Positions 1 through 9,310 of a stretch of 64,000 bases of DNA are shown piece by piece. The stretch's first letter is position 1. Each line of letters starts with the position of its first letter. The notes under the pieces are model-generated. The model searched no databases, was not told the DNA's origin, and saw only the letters and a program-made list of their open reading frames with translations. The position numbers and the translations under genes were made by a program. Source of the DNA: CAVROP01 sp050008495 (GTDB lineage Bacteria; Acidobacteriota; Terriglobia; UBA7540); contig JBEKMN010000003.1 in the NCBI GenBank assembly GCA_050008495.1, forward strand, positions 1-64,000. Reading direction: 5' to 3'.

Positions 1-111
1 ATTCTTCACCGAGGGGGATGGCGGAGGCCTCGTCTTGTGAGGCCTGCGATGTCCCGAAGGGACAGGCTGGAACGCCCATCGCGGGCGGGACGGCAGAACG
101 GGATGAGGGTG

Positions 112-199
112 GTAGCGCGGACCCCCGGTGTTGGGGTCCGCGGTTCTTCCGTGGGGCGACAGACAAGCCGCGGACCCCAAAACCGGGGGTCCGCGCTAC
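112..199. repeat. Long GTAG-footed imperfect hairpin
   Basis: The left arm begins GTAGCGCGGACCCCCGG and the right arm ends CCGGGGGTCCGCGCTAC, so the arms are reverse complements. An inner pair (GGGGTCCGCGG with CCGCGGACCCC) encloses a short loop. The foot is GTAG on one side and CTAC on the other, as in REP elements mobilised by RAYT transposases. No T-run follows, so a terminator is unlikely. Confidence 0.7.
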
Positions 200-250
200 C
201 CAGCTCCGCGCGCTGCTGATCTGGATGGTTGCGGTCCTCGCCACCGCCTT

Positions 251-345
251 CAAAAACATTAAAAATCGCGGGAACGAACTCAAAGACTTATTGCAAAGAC
301 AGGGGATAACTGAAATAGCGACCTCAAAACGAACTCATTTTCGCG
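251..345. repeat. Copy of the GAGTTCGTTTT intergenic repeat family
   Basis: The words AATCGCGGGAACGAACTCAA and AAACGAACTCATTTTCGCG match, in reverse complement, the sequences at 36045-36125. There the same words (GAGTTCGTTTT, TTGAGTTCGTTCCCACG) occur two to three times. Function unknown; it is non-coding and dispersed. Confidence 0.5.
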
Positions 346-436
346 CAGAAAAAGCGGCCATCGGCGCGGAACGAAGCGGCATTTCGAGGATTGTCCGGCT
401 CGCCGTCCCCTGCGCGGGAACGATCTTACACGATCC

Positions 437-458
437 GGGGTAGGGCAAGCCCTACCCC
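437..458. repeat. Perfect 22-bp palindromic hairpin
   Basis: Arms GGGGTAGGGC and GCCCTACCCC are separated by AA, and a second CTAC follows. It belongs to the same GTAG-type hairpin group seen throughout the window. Confidence 0.6.
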
Positions 459-498
459 TACGAAGCTGGCCGGCGGCGTGCGTGAGTTGTCTCAGCGG

Positions 499-3400
499 CT
501 ACCTGCCGTTCGGCCCGTTCTCGGCAAAGATTCTGGCCATGGCAGGGAGCTCTTTGGGTTGGGTCTCATGTTTGCGGGACCGCGTCAGCCATTTTTGGAA
601 GGAATCGAGGTAAGTGTAGTAGACCGGCGTGATGTAGAGAGTGATGAGCTGGGAGACCAAAAGTCCGCCCACCACGGCGAGTCCGAGGGGGCGGCGGGAT
701 TGGGCGCCGGCGCCGAACCCGAGTGCGATGGGAAGCGTGCCCATGAGCGCCGCCATGGTGGTCATCATGATGGGACGAAAGCGGATGAGGCAGCCTTCGT
801 AGATGGCCTCGAGCGGGCTCGACCCCTTGCTGCGCTCCGCCACGATGGCAAAGTCAATCATCATAATGGCGTTCTTCTTCACAATGCCGATCAGCATGAT
901 GACGCCGACGAAGCCGTAGAGGTTCAAGTCCAGATGGAAAAGCTTCAAGGTGACGAGCGCGCCCAGGGCGGCGGATGGCAAGCCGGAGAGAATGGTAATG
1001 GGGTGAATGAAACTCTCGTAGAGAATGCCCAACACGAGGTAGATCACCAGCACGGTGGCGGCCAGCAGGATTCCGAGACCGGTGAGCGACGATTCATACT
1101 GCTGAGCCGTCCCCTGAAAAGTGGCGCTCATCGAGGCGGGCAGGGTGTTGCGGGCCAGGTCTTCGACGCGCGTCACGGCGTCGCCCAACGAGAGGCCCGG
1201 CTTGAGGTCGAAGGAAAGAGTCACGGACGGAAGCTGGCCGTTGTGGTTGACCGCGAGCGGGCCCAGGTCCTGCGTCAGCTTGGAGACCGAACTGAGCGGA
1301 ACCAGTTGCCCGGTGTTCGACTTGATGTAGAGCATGGAAAGGGCCTGGGGGTCCATCTGGTACTGGGGCATTAGTTCGGCGATCACCCAGTATTCATTGT
1401 TGGGCGCGTAGATGGTGGAGATCTGGCGCGAGCTGTAGGCGGTGGAGAGCGCGTCCTCGATCTGGTAGGCCGACACGCCTAGCGCCAGGGCCTGGTTGCG
1501 GTCGATCACCACGTTCACCTGGGGGTTCGAAACTTGCAAGTCGCTGTTCACATCCAGGAGGCCGGGCAGTTGCCGCATCTTGCTTTCGAGTTCGAGAGAG
1601 TCCTTGTAAAGCTCCTTGGTATCCGCGCCTTCCACGGTGAATTGATAGAGGCTTCGCGTGAGTTGGCCGCCGATCTGGATGGGCGGCGGATTCTGCATGA
1701 AGGCAATGACGCCGGGAAGGGAGAGCATGGGCGGACGCAGCTCGTTGATCACGTCGTCCGTGCTGATGTAGCGGAGGTTGGGATCGTGTTCACGCCCGGG
1801 AAGGTGCAGCAAGCGCCGGATCGAATCCATCATATCCTGGCTTGCCGAAGGACGATCTTTCAAGTGGACGAAGAAGAAACCCGAGTTGCCGCCATAACCC
1901 GGCAGCCCCGCGCCTGCGAAAGACATCACGTCAGAGACATTGGGATCGTCGGTGATGAGCTTCGTCACCTCGATTTGGTGCTGCTTCATGGCATCGAAGG
2001 AAATGCCCTGTGCCGCCTGGGTGATGCCGAACATTCCTCCCGAATCTTCGCTGGGAAGAAAGCCCTTGGGGATCTGAAGGAACAGTTGCACCGTGAAGAA
2101 GACGATGACGAACGAGGCCAGCAGCGTCACCAAGCGGTGGCGCAGCACGCCCTTCAGGGTCCAGTCGTAGGCGTTTTGAATCAACTGGAAGCCGCGCTCG
2201 AACAGAAGATAAACGTGGCCATGCTTCTGCTCTTTCGGCGAGTGCAGGAAACGGCTGCAAAGCATGGGCGTGAGCGTCAGCGAGACGATGCCGGAGACCA
2301 CCACCGCGCACATGATGGTCACCGAGAATTCGTGCAGCAGGCGCCCCAACAATCCTCCCATGAAGAGGACCGGGATAAAGACCGCGGCCAGCGAAAGCGT
2401 CATGGAGAGTATGGTGAAGCTGATTTCCCGCGAGCCGTTGAGCGCCGCTTCGAACACTCCTTCGCCCATTTCCATGTGGCGGACGATGTTCTCCAGCATC
2501 ACGATGGCGTCATCCACCACAAACCCCACGGAAAGCACCAGCGCCATCATGGAGAGGTTATCCACCGTGTAACCGAGCAGGTACATCACCGCGAAGGTCC
2601 CGATGATGGACATGGGCAGGGCCAGGCTGGGGATGGTGGTGGCGGAGATATTCCGCAGGAAAATGAAGATCACCAACACCACCAGGCCCAGGGTGAGCCA
2701 AAGCGTGAATTTCACGTCGCTGATGGAGTCACGGATGGAGGTGGACCGGTCGTAAAGTGTGGCCAACTGAATCGAGGCCGGGATCTCGGAGCGGAACGTG
2801 GGCAGCAGGGCCTTGACGTTGTTCACCACCTCAATCGTATTCGTGCCGGGCTGCCGCTGGATGGCGATCACCTGGGATGGCTTGCCGTTATACCAGTTCG
2901 CGATCTTGTTGTTCTGAACGTCGTCGAGCACCTGGCCCAAGGAGTCCAGACGCACCGGCGAGCCATTGCGGTAGGCGACGATAAGAGGCCGGTAATCCGC
3001 CGCATTCGTAAGCTGCCCAGTGGCCTGCACAACGAAGGATTTGTGAGTGCCGTAGAGTGTGCCGGTGGGCAGGTTGACGTTGGCCTGCTGGATGGCGGCC
3101 ATGGCTTCGTCAATGCCGATTTTGCGGGTGGCCAGCGCCTTCGGGTCGAACTGCACGCGGACGGCATATTTCTGCGCGCCGAAAACCTGCACCTGCGCCA
3201 CGCCGCTGATCATCGAGATGCGCTGGGCCATGAGCGTGTCCGCGTATTCGTTCACGGTCGAGGCAGGAAGTGTATCGGACCACACGGCCATATAAAGGAT
3301 CGGCTGGTCGGCGGGGTTCACCTTCTGGTACGAGGGCGGGGCTGGCATGCCCGTTGGTAGCTCGCCCTGCGTGTTGGCGATCATCGCCTGGACGTCCTGG

Positions 3401-3714
3401 GCGGCGGCGTCGATATTGCGGCTGGCGGCGAACTGAAGCGTGATCGAAGTGCCGCCTTGAGTGCTCGACGAACTCATCGATTCCAGGCCGGCGATGGTGG
3501 AGAAATGGCGCTCGAGCGGTGTGGCCACCGCCGAGGCTACGGTCTCCGGGCTGGCGCCCGGCAGGGTGGCGCTGACCTGAATGGTGGGGTAATCCACGTT
3601 GGGCAGGTCGTTGACCGGCAGATACTTGTAGGCCATCACTCCGAAGAGGAGGATGCCCAGCATGACCAGGGTGGTCATGACGGGCCGGCGGATGAAGAGT
3701 TCGGCGAGATTCAT
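499..3714 (-). CDS. RND multidrug efflux permease (AcrB/MdtB-C type)
   Basis: Inner-membrane proton-driven exporter of the HAE1/RND family, about 1071 aa, the usual length. It opens with MNLAELFIRRP, the typical cytoplasmic start before TM1. Two large periplasmic loops follow TM1 and TM7. TM4 carries the DD pair (VGFVVDDAIVMLENI) and TM10 the lysine (IGIVKKNAIMMID) of the proton relay; these are closest to MdtB/MdtC. I place the start at 3714. An upstream in-frame ATG at 3795 would add 27 residues translated from the GTGACGAGTGAC word repeat, which is clearly non-coding. It pairs with the adjacent membrane-fusion protein upstream in the same direction. The outer-membrane TolC-like partner is not in the window. 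Substrate unknown. Confidence 0.95.
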   Translation of the reverse strand: MNLAELFIRRPVMTTLVMLGILLFGVMAYKYLPVNDLPNVDYPTIQVSATLPGASPETVASAVATPLERHFSTIAGLESMSSSSTQGGTSITLQFAASRNIDAAAQDVQAMIANTQGELPTGMPAPPSYQKVNPADQPILYMAVWSDTLPASTVNEYADTLMAQRISMISGVAQVQVFGAQKYAVRVQFDPKALATRKIGIDEAMAAIQQANVNLPTGTLYGTHKSFVVQATGQLTNAADYRPLIVAYRNGSPVRLDSLGQVLDDVQNNKIANWYNGKPSQVIAIQRQPGTNTIEVVNNVKALLPTFRSEIPASIQLATLYDRSTSIRDSISDVKFTLWLTLGLVVLVIFIFLRNISATTIPSLALPMSIIGTFAVMYLLGYTVDNLSMMALVLSVGFVVDDAIVMLENIVRHMEMGEGVFEAALNGSREISFTILSMTLSLAAVFIPVLFMGGLLGRLLHEFSVTIMCAVVVSGIVSLTLTPMLCSRFLHSPKEQKHGHVYLLFERGFQLIQNAYDWTLKGVLRHRLVTLLASFVIVFFTVQLFLQIPKGFLPSEDSGGMFGITQAAQGISFDAMKQHQIEVTKLITDDPNVSDVMSFAGAGLPGYGGNSGFFFVHLKDRPSASQDMMDSIRRLLHLPGREHDPNLRYISTDDVINELRPPMLSLPGVIAFMQNPPPIQIGGQLTRSLYQFTVEGADTKELYKDSLELESKMRQLPGLLDVNSDLQVSNPQVNVVIDRNQALALGVSAYQIEDALSTAYSSRQISTIYAPNNEYWVIAELMPQYQMDPQALSMLYIKSNTGQLVPLSSVSKLTQDLGPLAVNHNGQLPSVTLSFDLKPGLSLGDAVTRVEDLARNTLPASMSATFQGTAQQYESSLTGLGILLAATVLVIYLVLGILYESFIHPITILSGLPSAALGALVTLKLFHLDLNLYGFVGVIMLIGIVKKNAIMMIDFAIVAERSKGSSPLEAIYEGCLIRFRPIMMTTMAALMGTLPIALGFGAGAQSRRPLGLAVVGGLLVSQLITLYITPVYYTYLDSFQKWLTRSRKHETQPKELPAMARIFAENGPNGR

Positions 3715-3718
3715 GGAA

Positions 3719-3950
3719 GTACAGTGACGAGTGACAAGTGACGAGTGACGAGCCAGGAAGACAGTGACGAGTGACAAGTGACGAGTGACGAGCAAGAACT
3801 CAGGAGCCGGTTGTCAGATCGCCGATGTCGGGAAAGGCAAATCGAGAGCCCCATATCTCGTAAACCATGGTGAGGGGCGACGGGTGAGAACTCAGTATGC
3901 GCGAATCTCGTTCTCCGGCTCGTCACTTGTCACTCGTCACTCGTCACTGT
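3719..3950. repeat. Inverted pair of GTGACGAGTGACAAG word repeats
   Basis: Two near-identical blocks of GTGACGAGTGACAAGTGACG lie at 3722-3752 and 3770-3792. Their reverse complement (CGTCACTTGTCACTCGTCAC) lies at 3920-3950, about 130 bases further on. The right arm overlaps the last bases and stop codon of the membrane-fusion gene. The pair fills the gap between the two pump genes and could fold into a long stem in the transcript. Confidence 0.75.
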
Positions 3951-5194
3951 TTTCGGATCGCGACTTTCATGCCGGGCACTACACGCATTTGGCCGTCGGT
4001 AATAAGGGTTTCACCTGCTGCCACACCTTTTTGGATCACAGTTTTACCGGAAAGAGTGTTGCCGGCAACCACGGGCCGGAGCTCGGCGGTCATATCCTGT
4101 TTCACCACAAAGACGTACTGGCCTGCCTGTCCGGTCTGAACCGCTTGCGAAGGGACGACGATAGCTTTGGCTTGAGTCATCAGGGTGAGCGCCACGTTCA
4201 CAAACTGGCCCGGCCAGAGCCGGTTTTCGGGGTTTTGAAAAGTCGCCTTCAGCTTGATGGTGCCCGTCGTGCTGTCGACGGTGTTGTCGATGAACGATAG
4301 CACACCCGTGGAGACGGCCTGCTCCTGGTTCGAGGCGCTAGCCTCAACCTTGAGCGGCGCTTCCGCCTGGTAACGTTTAATGTCGGCCAGGTGCTGTTCG
4401 GGAACGGAAAACGTGACGTAAATAGGGTGGATCTGGTTCAACACCACCAGTGCTGCATCGTTATCCTTGATGAGATTTCCGGGGTCGACCAGCACGGCGC
4501 CCGTGCGGCCGTCGATAGGCGACTGGATCGAGCAGTAGCTCAAGTCGATCCTCGCCTTGTCAATGGCTGCCTTATCGGCGCGCACGGAAGCGGCCAGGGC
4601 GTCGGCGTTGGTTCGCATGGAGTCGTACTGCTCTTTCGAAACAATGCCCTCCTGGGAAAGCTCCTTGTAGCGGCCCGATTCCGCTGCGGCGTTCTCCAGT
4701 TGCGCCTGGTCCTTCGCCAGATTCGCTTCCGCCTGCTGGAGTGCGACTTCGAAAGGGCGGCGATCCAAGGTAAAAAGAGGATCGCCTTTGCGCACGTCTT
4801 TGCCTTGCGTGAAGTACGCCTTCTCGATCCTGGCCGCCACCTGCGCCTTCACCGAAACTGTTGAGTACGCCTCGACGTTGCCGATGGCATGAACCTGAAC
4901 CGGCACGGTCGCTAAAGTCGCCGGGGCGGCGGTCACCGGCGCTGAGTAGACGGGCGGTAGCCCTTGTGTTTCCGCTTTCTTGGCTGAGCACCCCGTTGCG
5001 AGGAAGACACAGAGCCCCAACCCAACGCCGAGCGTGGCACGCGCCACGACCCGCCGCGCGCGGTCTTTGTGGCGAGAGAGGGCACGGAAGGCGTCCACCG
5101 CAATTTGGCAGGCGTTTGGAAGCTGCTTGGCCGGTCCGCCGGGAACGGCCACGCCGGCGAATGTCCATTCAGCACAACGCTCCGGATCATCCAT
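3944..5194 (-). CDS. RND pump membrane-fusion lipoprotein (MdtA/AcrA type)
   Basis: Periplasmic adaptor of the tripartite pump, transcribed just before the permease. Near the N-terminus a hydrophobic stretch ends in the lipobox LATGC, so it is probably a lipoprotein. After it come the barrel-sandwich/lipoyl half (TVSVKAQVAARIEKAYF...GDPLFTLD), a helical hairpin (LQQAEANLAKDQAQLENA), the second lipoyl half (SIQSPIDGRTGAVLVDPGNL) and beta-barrel and membrane-proximal domains (QVVPGMKVAIRKQ end). I chose the ATG at 5194, which has GGAG about 9 bases upstream; this gives a long pre-lipobox leader of about 68 residues. A GTG close to the lipobox is an alternative start, so the N-terminus is uncertain. 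Confidence 0.88.
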   Translation of the reverse strand: MDDPERCAEWTFAGVAVPGGPAKQLPNACQIAVDAFRALSRHKDRARRVVARATLGVGLGLCVFLATGCSAKKAETQGLPPVYSAPVTAAPATLATVPVQVHAIGNVEAYSTVSVKAQVAARIEKAYFTQGKDVRKGDPLFTLDRRPFEVALQQAEANLAKDQAQLENAAAESGRYKELSQEGIVSKEQYDSMRTNADALAASVRADKAAIDKARIDLSYCSIQSPIDGRTGAVLVDPGNLIKDNDAALVVLNQIHPIYVTFSVPEQHLADIKRYQAEAPLKVEASASNQEQAVSTGVLSFIDNTVDSTTGTIKLKATFQNPENRLWPGQFVNVALTLMTQAKAIVVPSQAVQTGQAGQYVFVVKQDMTAELRPVVAGNTLSGKTVIQKGVAAGETLITDGQMRVVPGMKVAIRKQ

Positions 5195-5369
5195 GGTGCT
5201 AGACTCCACGCCTGCGAAGACTGGTTGGAACAAGCGCCCCTCCGGACTACTCCGCCTGCGGGCAGAGTTCAAGTGCCGCATACGCCTGTTTGACTGAGGG
5301 CGCAACGCCCGGCTGACAGGTGTCGTTCAGAGGAGATGTGCGGTGATCGAGCGAACCGGGAGAAACTCG

Positions 5370-5705
5370 TTAGTAATCGCGCCTGTGGCCCGTGCGACCG
5401 CCGCCACCCCCCCGATGGGAGCCGCCACCGCCACCGCCACCGCCGAATCCAGCGCGTTGCGGCCGGGCCTCATTCACGGTCAGGGGACGCCCTTCCAGGG
5501 CTTGGCCGTTAAGTCCCTGGATGGCTCGCTGCATGTCTTCTTCCTCGGTAAGTTCGACGAAACCAAATCCCCGAGATTCGCCCGTCATCTTATCACGGAT
5601 GACGACCGCCGAGACAACTTGAAACCCAGCGTTGGTGACGAATTCACTGAGCACACTGTCGGTCACGCTGCGGGGCAGGTTTCCCACGAATAATCTCTGA
5701 GCCAT
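5370..5705 (-). CDS. Glycine-rich RRM RNA-binding protein
   Basis: Small single-RRM protein of 111 aa, resembling the cold-inducible Rbp proteins of cyanobacteria and many other bacteria. RNP2 (LFVGNL) lies at about residues 5-10 and RNP1 (RGFGFVEL) at about 45-52. A short Gly/Arg/His-rich tail (about residues 90-111) completes it. It would bind single-stranded RNA in the cytoplasm and may act as an RNA chaperone. A strong ribosome-binding site (GGAGGAG, 3 bases of spacing) precedes the ATG. Such genes often have long regulated 5' leaders, and a gene-free stretch of nearly 600 bases lies upstream here. Confidence 0.92.
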   Translation of the reverse strand: MAQRLFVGNLPRSVTDSVLSEFVTNAGFQVVSAVVIRDKMTGESRGFGFVELTEEEDMQRAIQGLNGQALEGRPLTVNEARPQRAGFGGGGGGGGSHRGGGGGRTGHRRDY

Positions 5706-6289
5706 TTACTCCTCCAGATTTTGGGCAGCCCGTAACGGCGGCCTCTTCATACAGCATTCCTCGACCCGGGCTTGGGAGAGTCTGCCGAGGCCCTTGCGCG
5801 CCTCATTACCCCCCTTTGCACCCCACGCCAAGGAGCGATTCCCCAAAACCTGAAGGGCTAAGGATTGAAACAGTTCTTGGACCGCATGTAGGGATTTGAC
5901 GACCCTGCAAAGCTTCCCAGCTCCGAATCTTCACCCTGCTCCTTGACCCCGTAGTGACTACGCTATCCCTCTCCTCGATCGTCAGACCGGTTCTTTAGCG
6001 CGCGGAACCGACGGGCCGGGGCCGAAGAACAACTCCAGCACCGAGGGTCACCTGACTGAGAAGCCGAGGGTAGGTGATTACCTTGGGCCGCTATTTGGAC
6101 TCGCCGGAAACACAAATCCGCTCGCCATTGAAACATATCACTTTTTCCCTTTAGAAACTATCAGAAAATGCGCTGAGTGGGGAGGCTGGTCGGCGCTGTA
6201 GGGGGGCCTTGCGGCCGCCCTGCTCTAATCCCAAGCATCGTTGACCGATACCAAGGTTGGCTAGCCCATCCAAGGTTGCTTACCGAGCA
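5706..6289. other. Gene-free stretch upstream of the RRM gene
   Basis: I see no coding region. Near its GH130 end (about 6198-6225) is a degenerate GTAGGGG...GCCGCCC hairpin of the REP-like family. The part nearest the RRM gene could hold a long 5' leader, but I recognise no riboswitch or known RNA motif. Confidence 0.5.
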
Positions 6290-7510
6290 TTAGCGGCGAG
6301 CCCGCTTCTTCGTGGAACGCTTTTGAAGTGAACCCATCGTCTGGAGGTTCTTCTCGATCAGCACATAACGTTGTTGGACGCAGGCGTAGCTGCGCAGAGG
6401 GTCCTCGGGCGTGTGCAAAACGTAATCGAGGAGCTTGTTGACGGTGCTGGTGGCGACGTGCAAACGCGTGTCCGAGGAGCCATAGTAGATGAAGACTTGT
6501 CCATCCGGGCGCGCCACCCAGCCATTGCTGAAGACCACATTCGACACGTCCCCCACCCGCTCCTCACCCTGCGGGGCAAGAAAGTAGCCGGCCGGGCGGT
6601 GCGTGACGACCCAAGGGCGGGCGAGTTCACAGAGGATGAGATAGAGCACGTAGCGCAACCCGGCCACCGTATTGCGTACCCCATGTGCAAGGTGCAGCCA
6701 GCCTTGATCGGTTTTGATGGGTGCAGGACCAAGGCCATTCTTCACTTCTTTAATGGTGTGGTACTCGCGGTTATCGATGATCGTCTCGTCCTCGATCACG
6801 GCGTTGTTCATGCTGGCGGCGAAGCCCCAGCCGATCCCTCCGCCCTTCCCGGCCTGAATGAATTCGTCCTGAGGCCGGGTGTAGAACGCGTAGTGGCCAT
6901 CCACAAATTCCGGATGGAGCACCACATTGCGCTGCTGGGGCGACTTGGTTTTCAAGTCCGGCAAGCGCTCCCAGTTCTGCAGGTCCTTGGTGCGGGCGAG
7001 GCCGCACTGCGCGATGGCTGAGGAAGTGTCCCAGAGAGGCGTTCTGGGGTCCTTCCGCTCCGTGCAGAACAGCCCGTAAATCCAACCGTCCTCATGGCAC
7101 ACCACGCGAATATCGTAGACGTTGATGTCGGGGTCGCTGGTCTCCGGCATCAAGATGGGGTAGTCCCAAAAACGAAAGTTGTCGATGCCATTGGGGCTTT
7201 CGGCCACGGCGAGGAACGATTTCCGGTCCAAACCCTCGACGCGAGCCAGAACGACGATCTTGCCGCCGAATTCCATCGCTCCGGCATTGAACGTCGAGTT
7301 GATGCCCATTCGTTCCATCAGGTACGGGTTTGTCTTCAGATCGAGGTCGTAGCGCCAGAAGACCGGTGTGTGCTGGGCGGTGAGCACGGGAAAAGTGTAA
7401 CGGTCGAAGAGGCCGTTGCCGCCCTGCACCTTGTGGTTCTTGCGTGTGATCAGCTTCGCGTGCTGTTTGAACAGTGCCTCAACACGCTTTCTGAACTCAG
7501 CTTGGTTCAT
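6290..7510 (-). CDS. GH130 4-O-beta-D-mannosyl-D-glucose phosphorylase
   Basis: Cytoplasmic phosphorylase (about EC 2.4.1.281) that splits mannosyl-beta-1,4-glucose into mannose 1-phosphate and glucose. The 406-aa sequence matches GH130 subfamily 1 almost throughout: NGIDNFRFWDYP, NVYDIRV (its Asp, residue 133, aligns with the general acid of characterised enzymes), QQRNVVLHPEFVDG, YHTIKEVKNG, GWLHLAHGVR and GDVSNVVFSNGW. It lies 65 bases downstream of cellobiose 2-epimerase. That pairing is established for bacterial beta-1,4-mannan catabolism, where the epimerase converts mannobiose to the substrate of this enzyme. Other GH130 specificities are possible, but the neighbour supports this one. 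Confidence 0.93.
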   Translation of the reverse strand: MNQAEFRKRVEALFKQHAKLITRKNHKVQGGNGLFDRYTFPVLTAQHTPVFWRYDLDLKTNPYLMERMGINSTFNAGAMEFGGKIVVLARVEGLDRKSFLAVAESPNGIDNFRFWDYPILMPETSDPDINVYDIRVVCHEDGWIYGLFCTERKDPRTPLWDTSSAIAQCGLARTKDLQNWERLPDLKTKSPQQRNVVLHPEFVDGHYAFYTRPQDEFIQAGKGGGIGWGFAASMNNAVIEDETIIDNREYHTIKEVKNGLGPAPIKTDQGWLHLAHGVRNTVAGLRYVLYLILCELARPWVVTHRPAGYFLAPQGEERVGDVSNVVFSNGWVARPDGQVFIYYGSSDTRLHVATSTVNKLLDYVLHTPEDPLRSYACVQQRYVLIEKNLQTMGSLQKRSTKKRARR

Positions 7511-7528
7511 GTTCGATCCTCCGGTTTG

Positions 7529-7584
7529 TAGGGGCGACCTTTGTGGTCGATCGCGGGCGGCGACGAAAGCTGCGCCTACGTCCT
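7529..7584. repeat. GTAGGGGC hairpin-like repeat
   Basis: It begins GTAGGGGCGACC and ends with GCGCCTAC, covering the 65-base gap between the epimerase and phosphorylase genes and the last codons of the epimerase. It resembles the other GTAG-footed elements but is imperfect. Confidence 0.4.
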
Positions 7585-8751
7585 AGCCAGGACCTCGAAG
7601 CACATTCGGCTGTTATGGTACGGGCATTTCCATTGGTCGACCTTGAACTTGTCAGGGCTCGCGATGCCCTCGCGCGAGACCTTGCAGAACCATTCCCCGT
7701 GTTGGCGGTCGACGATGTATTTCTCGATGAACTCCCAACTCCTCTCGGCGGCTTGACGAAAATGCTCGAGGCCGGAGAGTTGATAGGCGTTAAGGAAACC
7801 CACCACCGCTTCCGCCTGTGGCCACCACTCCTTGCCGGGGTCGATAATCCCGCTTGGGTCTGCCTCGTAGAGAAGCCCGCCATCGGGATCAACCCCCTGA
7901 TCGAGCACCGCTTGCGCCATTTCGACAGCCGCTTGCCGCACCTCATCGAGAAGGCGCTCGTCGCCCAGCATTTCGGCCGCCTCACACAGAAGCCAGGTTC
8001 CTTCAATGTCGTGCCCAAAGGAGATATGATCCGACTTAGAATGCCACTCTTCATCAAAGAACATTCTGAAGTGGTGGGTCGCGCGGTCAATGATGTGCTC
8101 GAGGAATATCCGGACGAGTTCCCGTAGGCGGCCGCGCAGGACGCCATTGTCCTGGCATCGCAACAGATTGGCGTAGGCTTCCAGAAGGTGAAGATGCGTG
8201 TTCATGGACTTCTTCTCGTCCATGTCGACCGCGCTCAGGCGCTGCTCGTGCGCCAGCGTCCAGTCGCGCTCGTAGGTCTCGAAATAGCCTCCCTGGAGCG
8301 AATCGTGGCTCGCGGATTCGATGCATTCGTAGAGTGTGAGCGCTCGGGTAAGTGCGTCCTCATCGCCGGTGGTGCGGTAGTATTCCGCCAGCGAGTACAC
8401 GGCGAACGCTTGGCCGTAGATGCGCTTTTTGGTCTCCAGCGGGCGGGCCAGATAATCCACCAGCCAGTAAACCCCATTGAATTCCGTATCCCAGAAATGC
8501 TGCGTAATGTAGTCGTAGGCGCGGCGTGCGGCTTGACGGTAGACCTCCTCGCCGTACACGCTGAAGGCCTTCGAGAAGGTCCACAGAATGCGTGCGTTCA
8601 AGATCAGCCCTTTGGGCGCGAAGGGGTGGAGGGTGAGGTCGTTGGCAATCTGTCCGCGGAAGCCGCCGTACTGCTCATCAATGACGTACTCGAGCCAGAA
8701 CGGCAGGATGTTCGTGCGTAGTTCAGTCTCCACTTGTCCGCGCAAACTCAT
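7576..8751 (-). CDS. Cellobiose 2-epimerase (AGE family)
   Basis: Cytoplasmic (alpha/alpha)6-barrel epimerase, about 391 aa, that interconverts the reducing-end glucose and mannose of beta-1,4-disaccharides (EC 5.1.3.11). Family features include YGGFRGQI, RILWTFSKAF, FNGVYWLVDY, KRIYGQAFAVYSLAEYY, MNTHLHLLEAYANL, SFGHDIEGTWLL (catalytic His) and KCPYHNSRMCFE (second His). The start at 8751 is preceded by GGAGAG. An in-frame ATG 27 codons upstream is rejected because it would translate the CCCTCTCCC repeat. With the GH130 phosphorylase it forms the mannobiose route; it could also feed cellobiose to the same pathway. Confidence 0.93.
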   Translation of the reverse strand: MSLRGQVETELRTNILPFWLEYVIDEQYGGFRGQIANDLTLHPFAPKGLILNARILWTFSKAFSVYGEEVYRQAARRAYDYITQHFWDTEFNGVYWLVDYLARPLETKKRIYGQAFAVYSLAEYYRTTGDEDALTRALTLYECIESASHDSLQGGYFETYERDWTLAHEQRLSAVDMDEKKSMNTHLHLLEAYANLLRCQDNGVLRGRLRELVRIFLEHIIDRATHHFRMFFDEEWHSKSDHISFGHDIEGTWLLCEAAEMLGDERLLDEVRQAAVEMAQAVLDQGVDPDGGLLYEADPSGIIDPGKEWWPQAEAVVGFLNAYQLSGLEHFRQAAERSWEFIEKYIVDRQHGEWFCKVSREGIASPDKFKVDQWKCPYHNSRMCFEVLART

Positions 8752-8785
8752 CGAGGCATGTCTCTCCGCGACCGAAAGTACTAAA

Positions 8786-8858
8786 CCCTCTCCCCCTTGG
8801 GGGAGAGGGTGGCCCGCAGCCGGCGTACTCATCAGCCGGGGCGGGCCGGGTGAGGGGG
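8786..8858 (-). repeat. 72-bp CCCTCTCCC element, copy A
   Basis: It starts with a CCCTCTCCCCC-TT-GGGGGAGAGGG hairpin and ends GGGCCGGGTGAGGGGG. The orientation is opposite to copy B at 9311. It belongs to the family also found at 13446, 45622, 51740, 54580 and 63456. Confidence 0.85.
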
Positions 8859-8887
8859 TACTCGGCCCACGTCCATCCTACGACCCT

Positions 8888-9301
8888 TCACACCTCGCCC
8901 GTAAATACGTTGGGCAATCTCCATGCGAGATCCAGAACCTTCTTCACGAACAACTCCGGCGCCTCCAACACCATTCCATTCGGAATTCGCATTACTGTGT
9001 AGCCCATGCGTTTGAGCCTGGAATCCCGGTTCGCATCATGCCTGATCTGGCTAGGTTGAGAATGGGCGCTGCCGTCTAACTCAACAATCAGCCGCCGCTG
9101 GGGGCAGCAGAAATCGACGATGTATGGGCCAACGGGATGCTGCCGGCGGAACTTAAAGCCGTTCAATCTGAGAGTCCGCAACAAGCGCCAGGCGGCTTTC
9201 TCAGATTCGGTCTCGTTGGTCCGGAGCTCACGCGCCTGGGCAATTTGGGATTCGTTGCGCGCAAATGAGCGACGAGGGCCAAATGGTTGTGCTTGGTGCA
9301 T
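8888..9301 (-). CDS. DUF559 endonuclease-fold protein
   Basis: Small protein (about 137 aa) of the DUF559 group, a Vsr/restriction-endonuclease-like fold. Characteristic segments are ARELRTNETESEKAAWRLLR, LNGFKFRRQHPVGPYIVDFC (the Asp is part of the predicted active site), LIVELDGSAHS (Glu and Asp), RDSRLKRMGYTVMRIPN and a C-terminal helix. I start at the ATG at 9301 because six upstream codons would run into the flanking repeat. The biological role of DUF559 proteins is not established. The gene sits between two inverted repeat copies and probably travels with them, so it is unlikely to take part in sugar metabolism. Confidence 0.85.
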   Translation of the reverse strand: MHQAQPFGPRRSFARNESQIAQARELRTNETESEKAAWRLLRTLRLNGFKFRRQHPVGPYIVDFCCPQRRLIVELDGSAHSQPSQIRHDANRDSRLKRMGYTVMRIPNGMVLEAPELFVKKVLDLAWRLPNVFTGEV

Positions 9302-9310
9302 CACTGACGA

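Larger units (their letters stand above)
1..498. other. Intergenic stretch with repeats, no convincing gene
   Basis: This stretch lies downstream of the RND permease gene. Open frames here have no recognisable domains and run through hairpin repeats, so I call no gene. It holds a long GTAG-footed inverted repeat (112-199), a shorter hairpin (437-458) and a copy of the 'GAACTCAAAG / AAACGAACTCA' intergenic repeat family (about 251-345) that recurs near 36 kb. Confidence 0.6.

Noticed and set aside
1534..3360. Long plus-strand open frame (608 codons) opposite the RND permease
   Set aside because: It is antisense to a clearly conserved gene, is His/Arg/Asp-rich with no domain and arises from GC-rich codon bias.
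8888..9301. Vsr mismatch-repair endonuclease
   Set aside because: The fold is related but the sequence matches DUF559; there is no cytosine methyltransferase neighbour.
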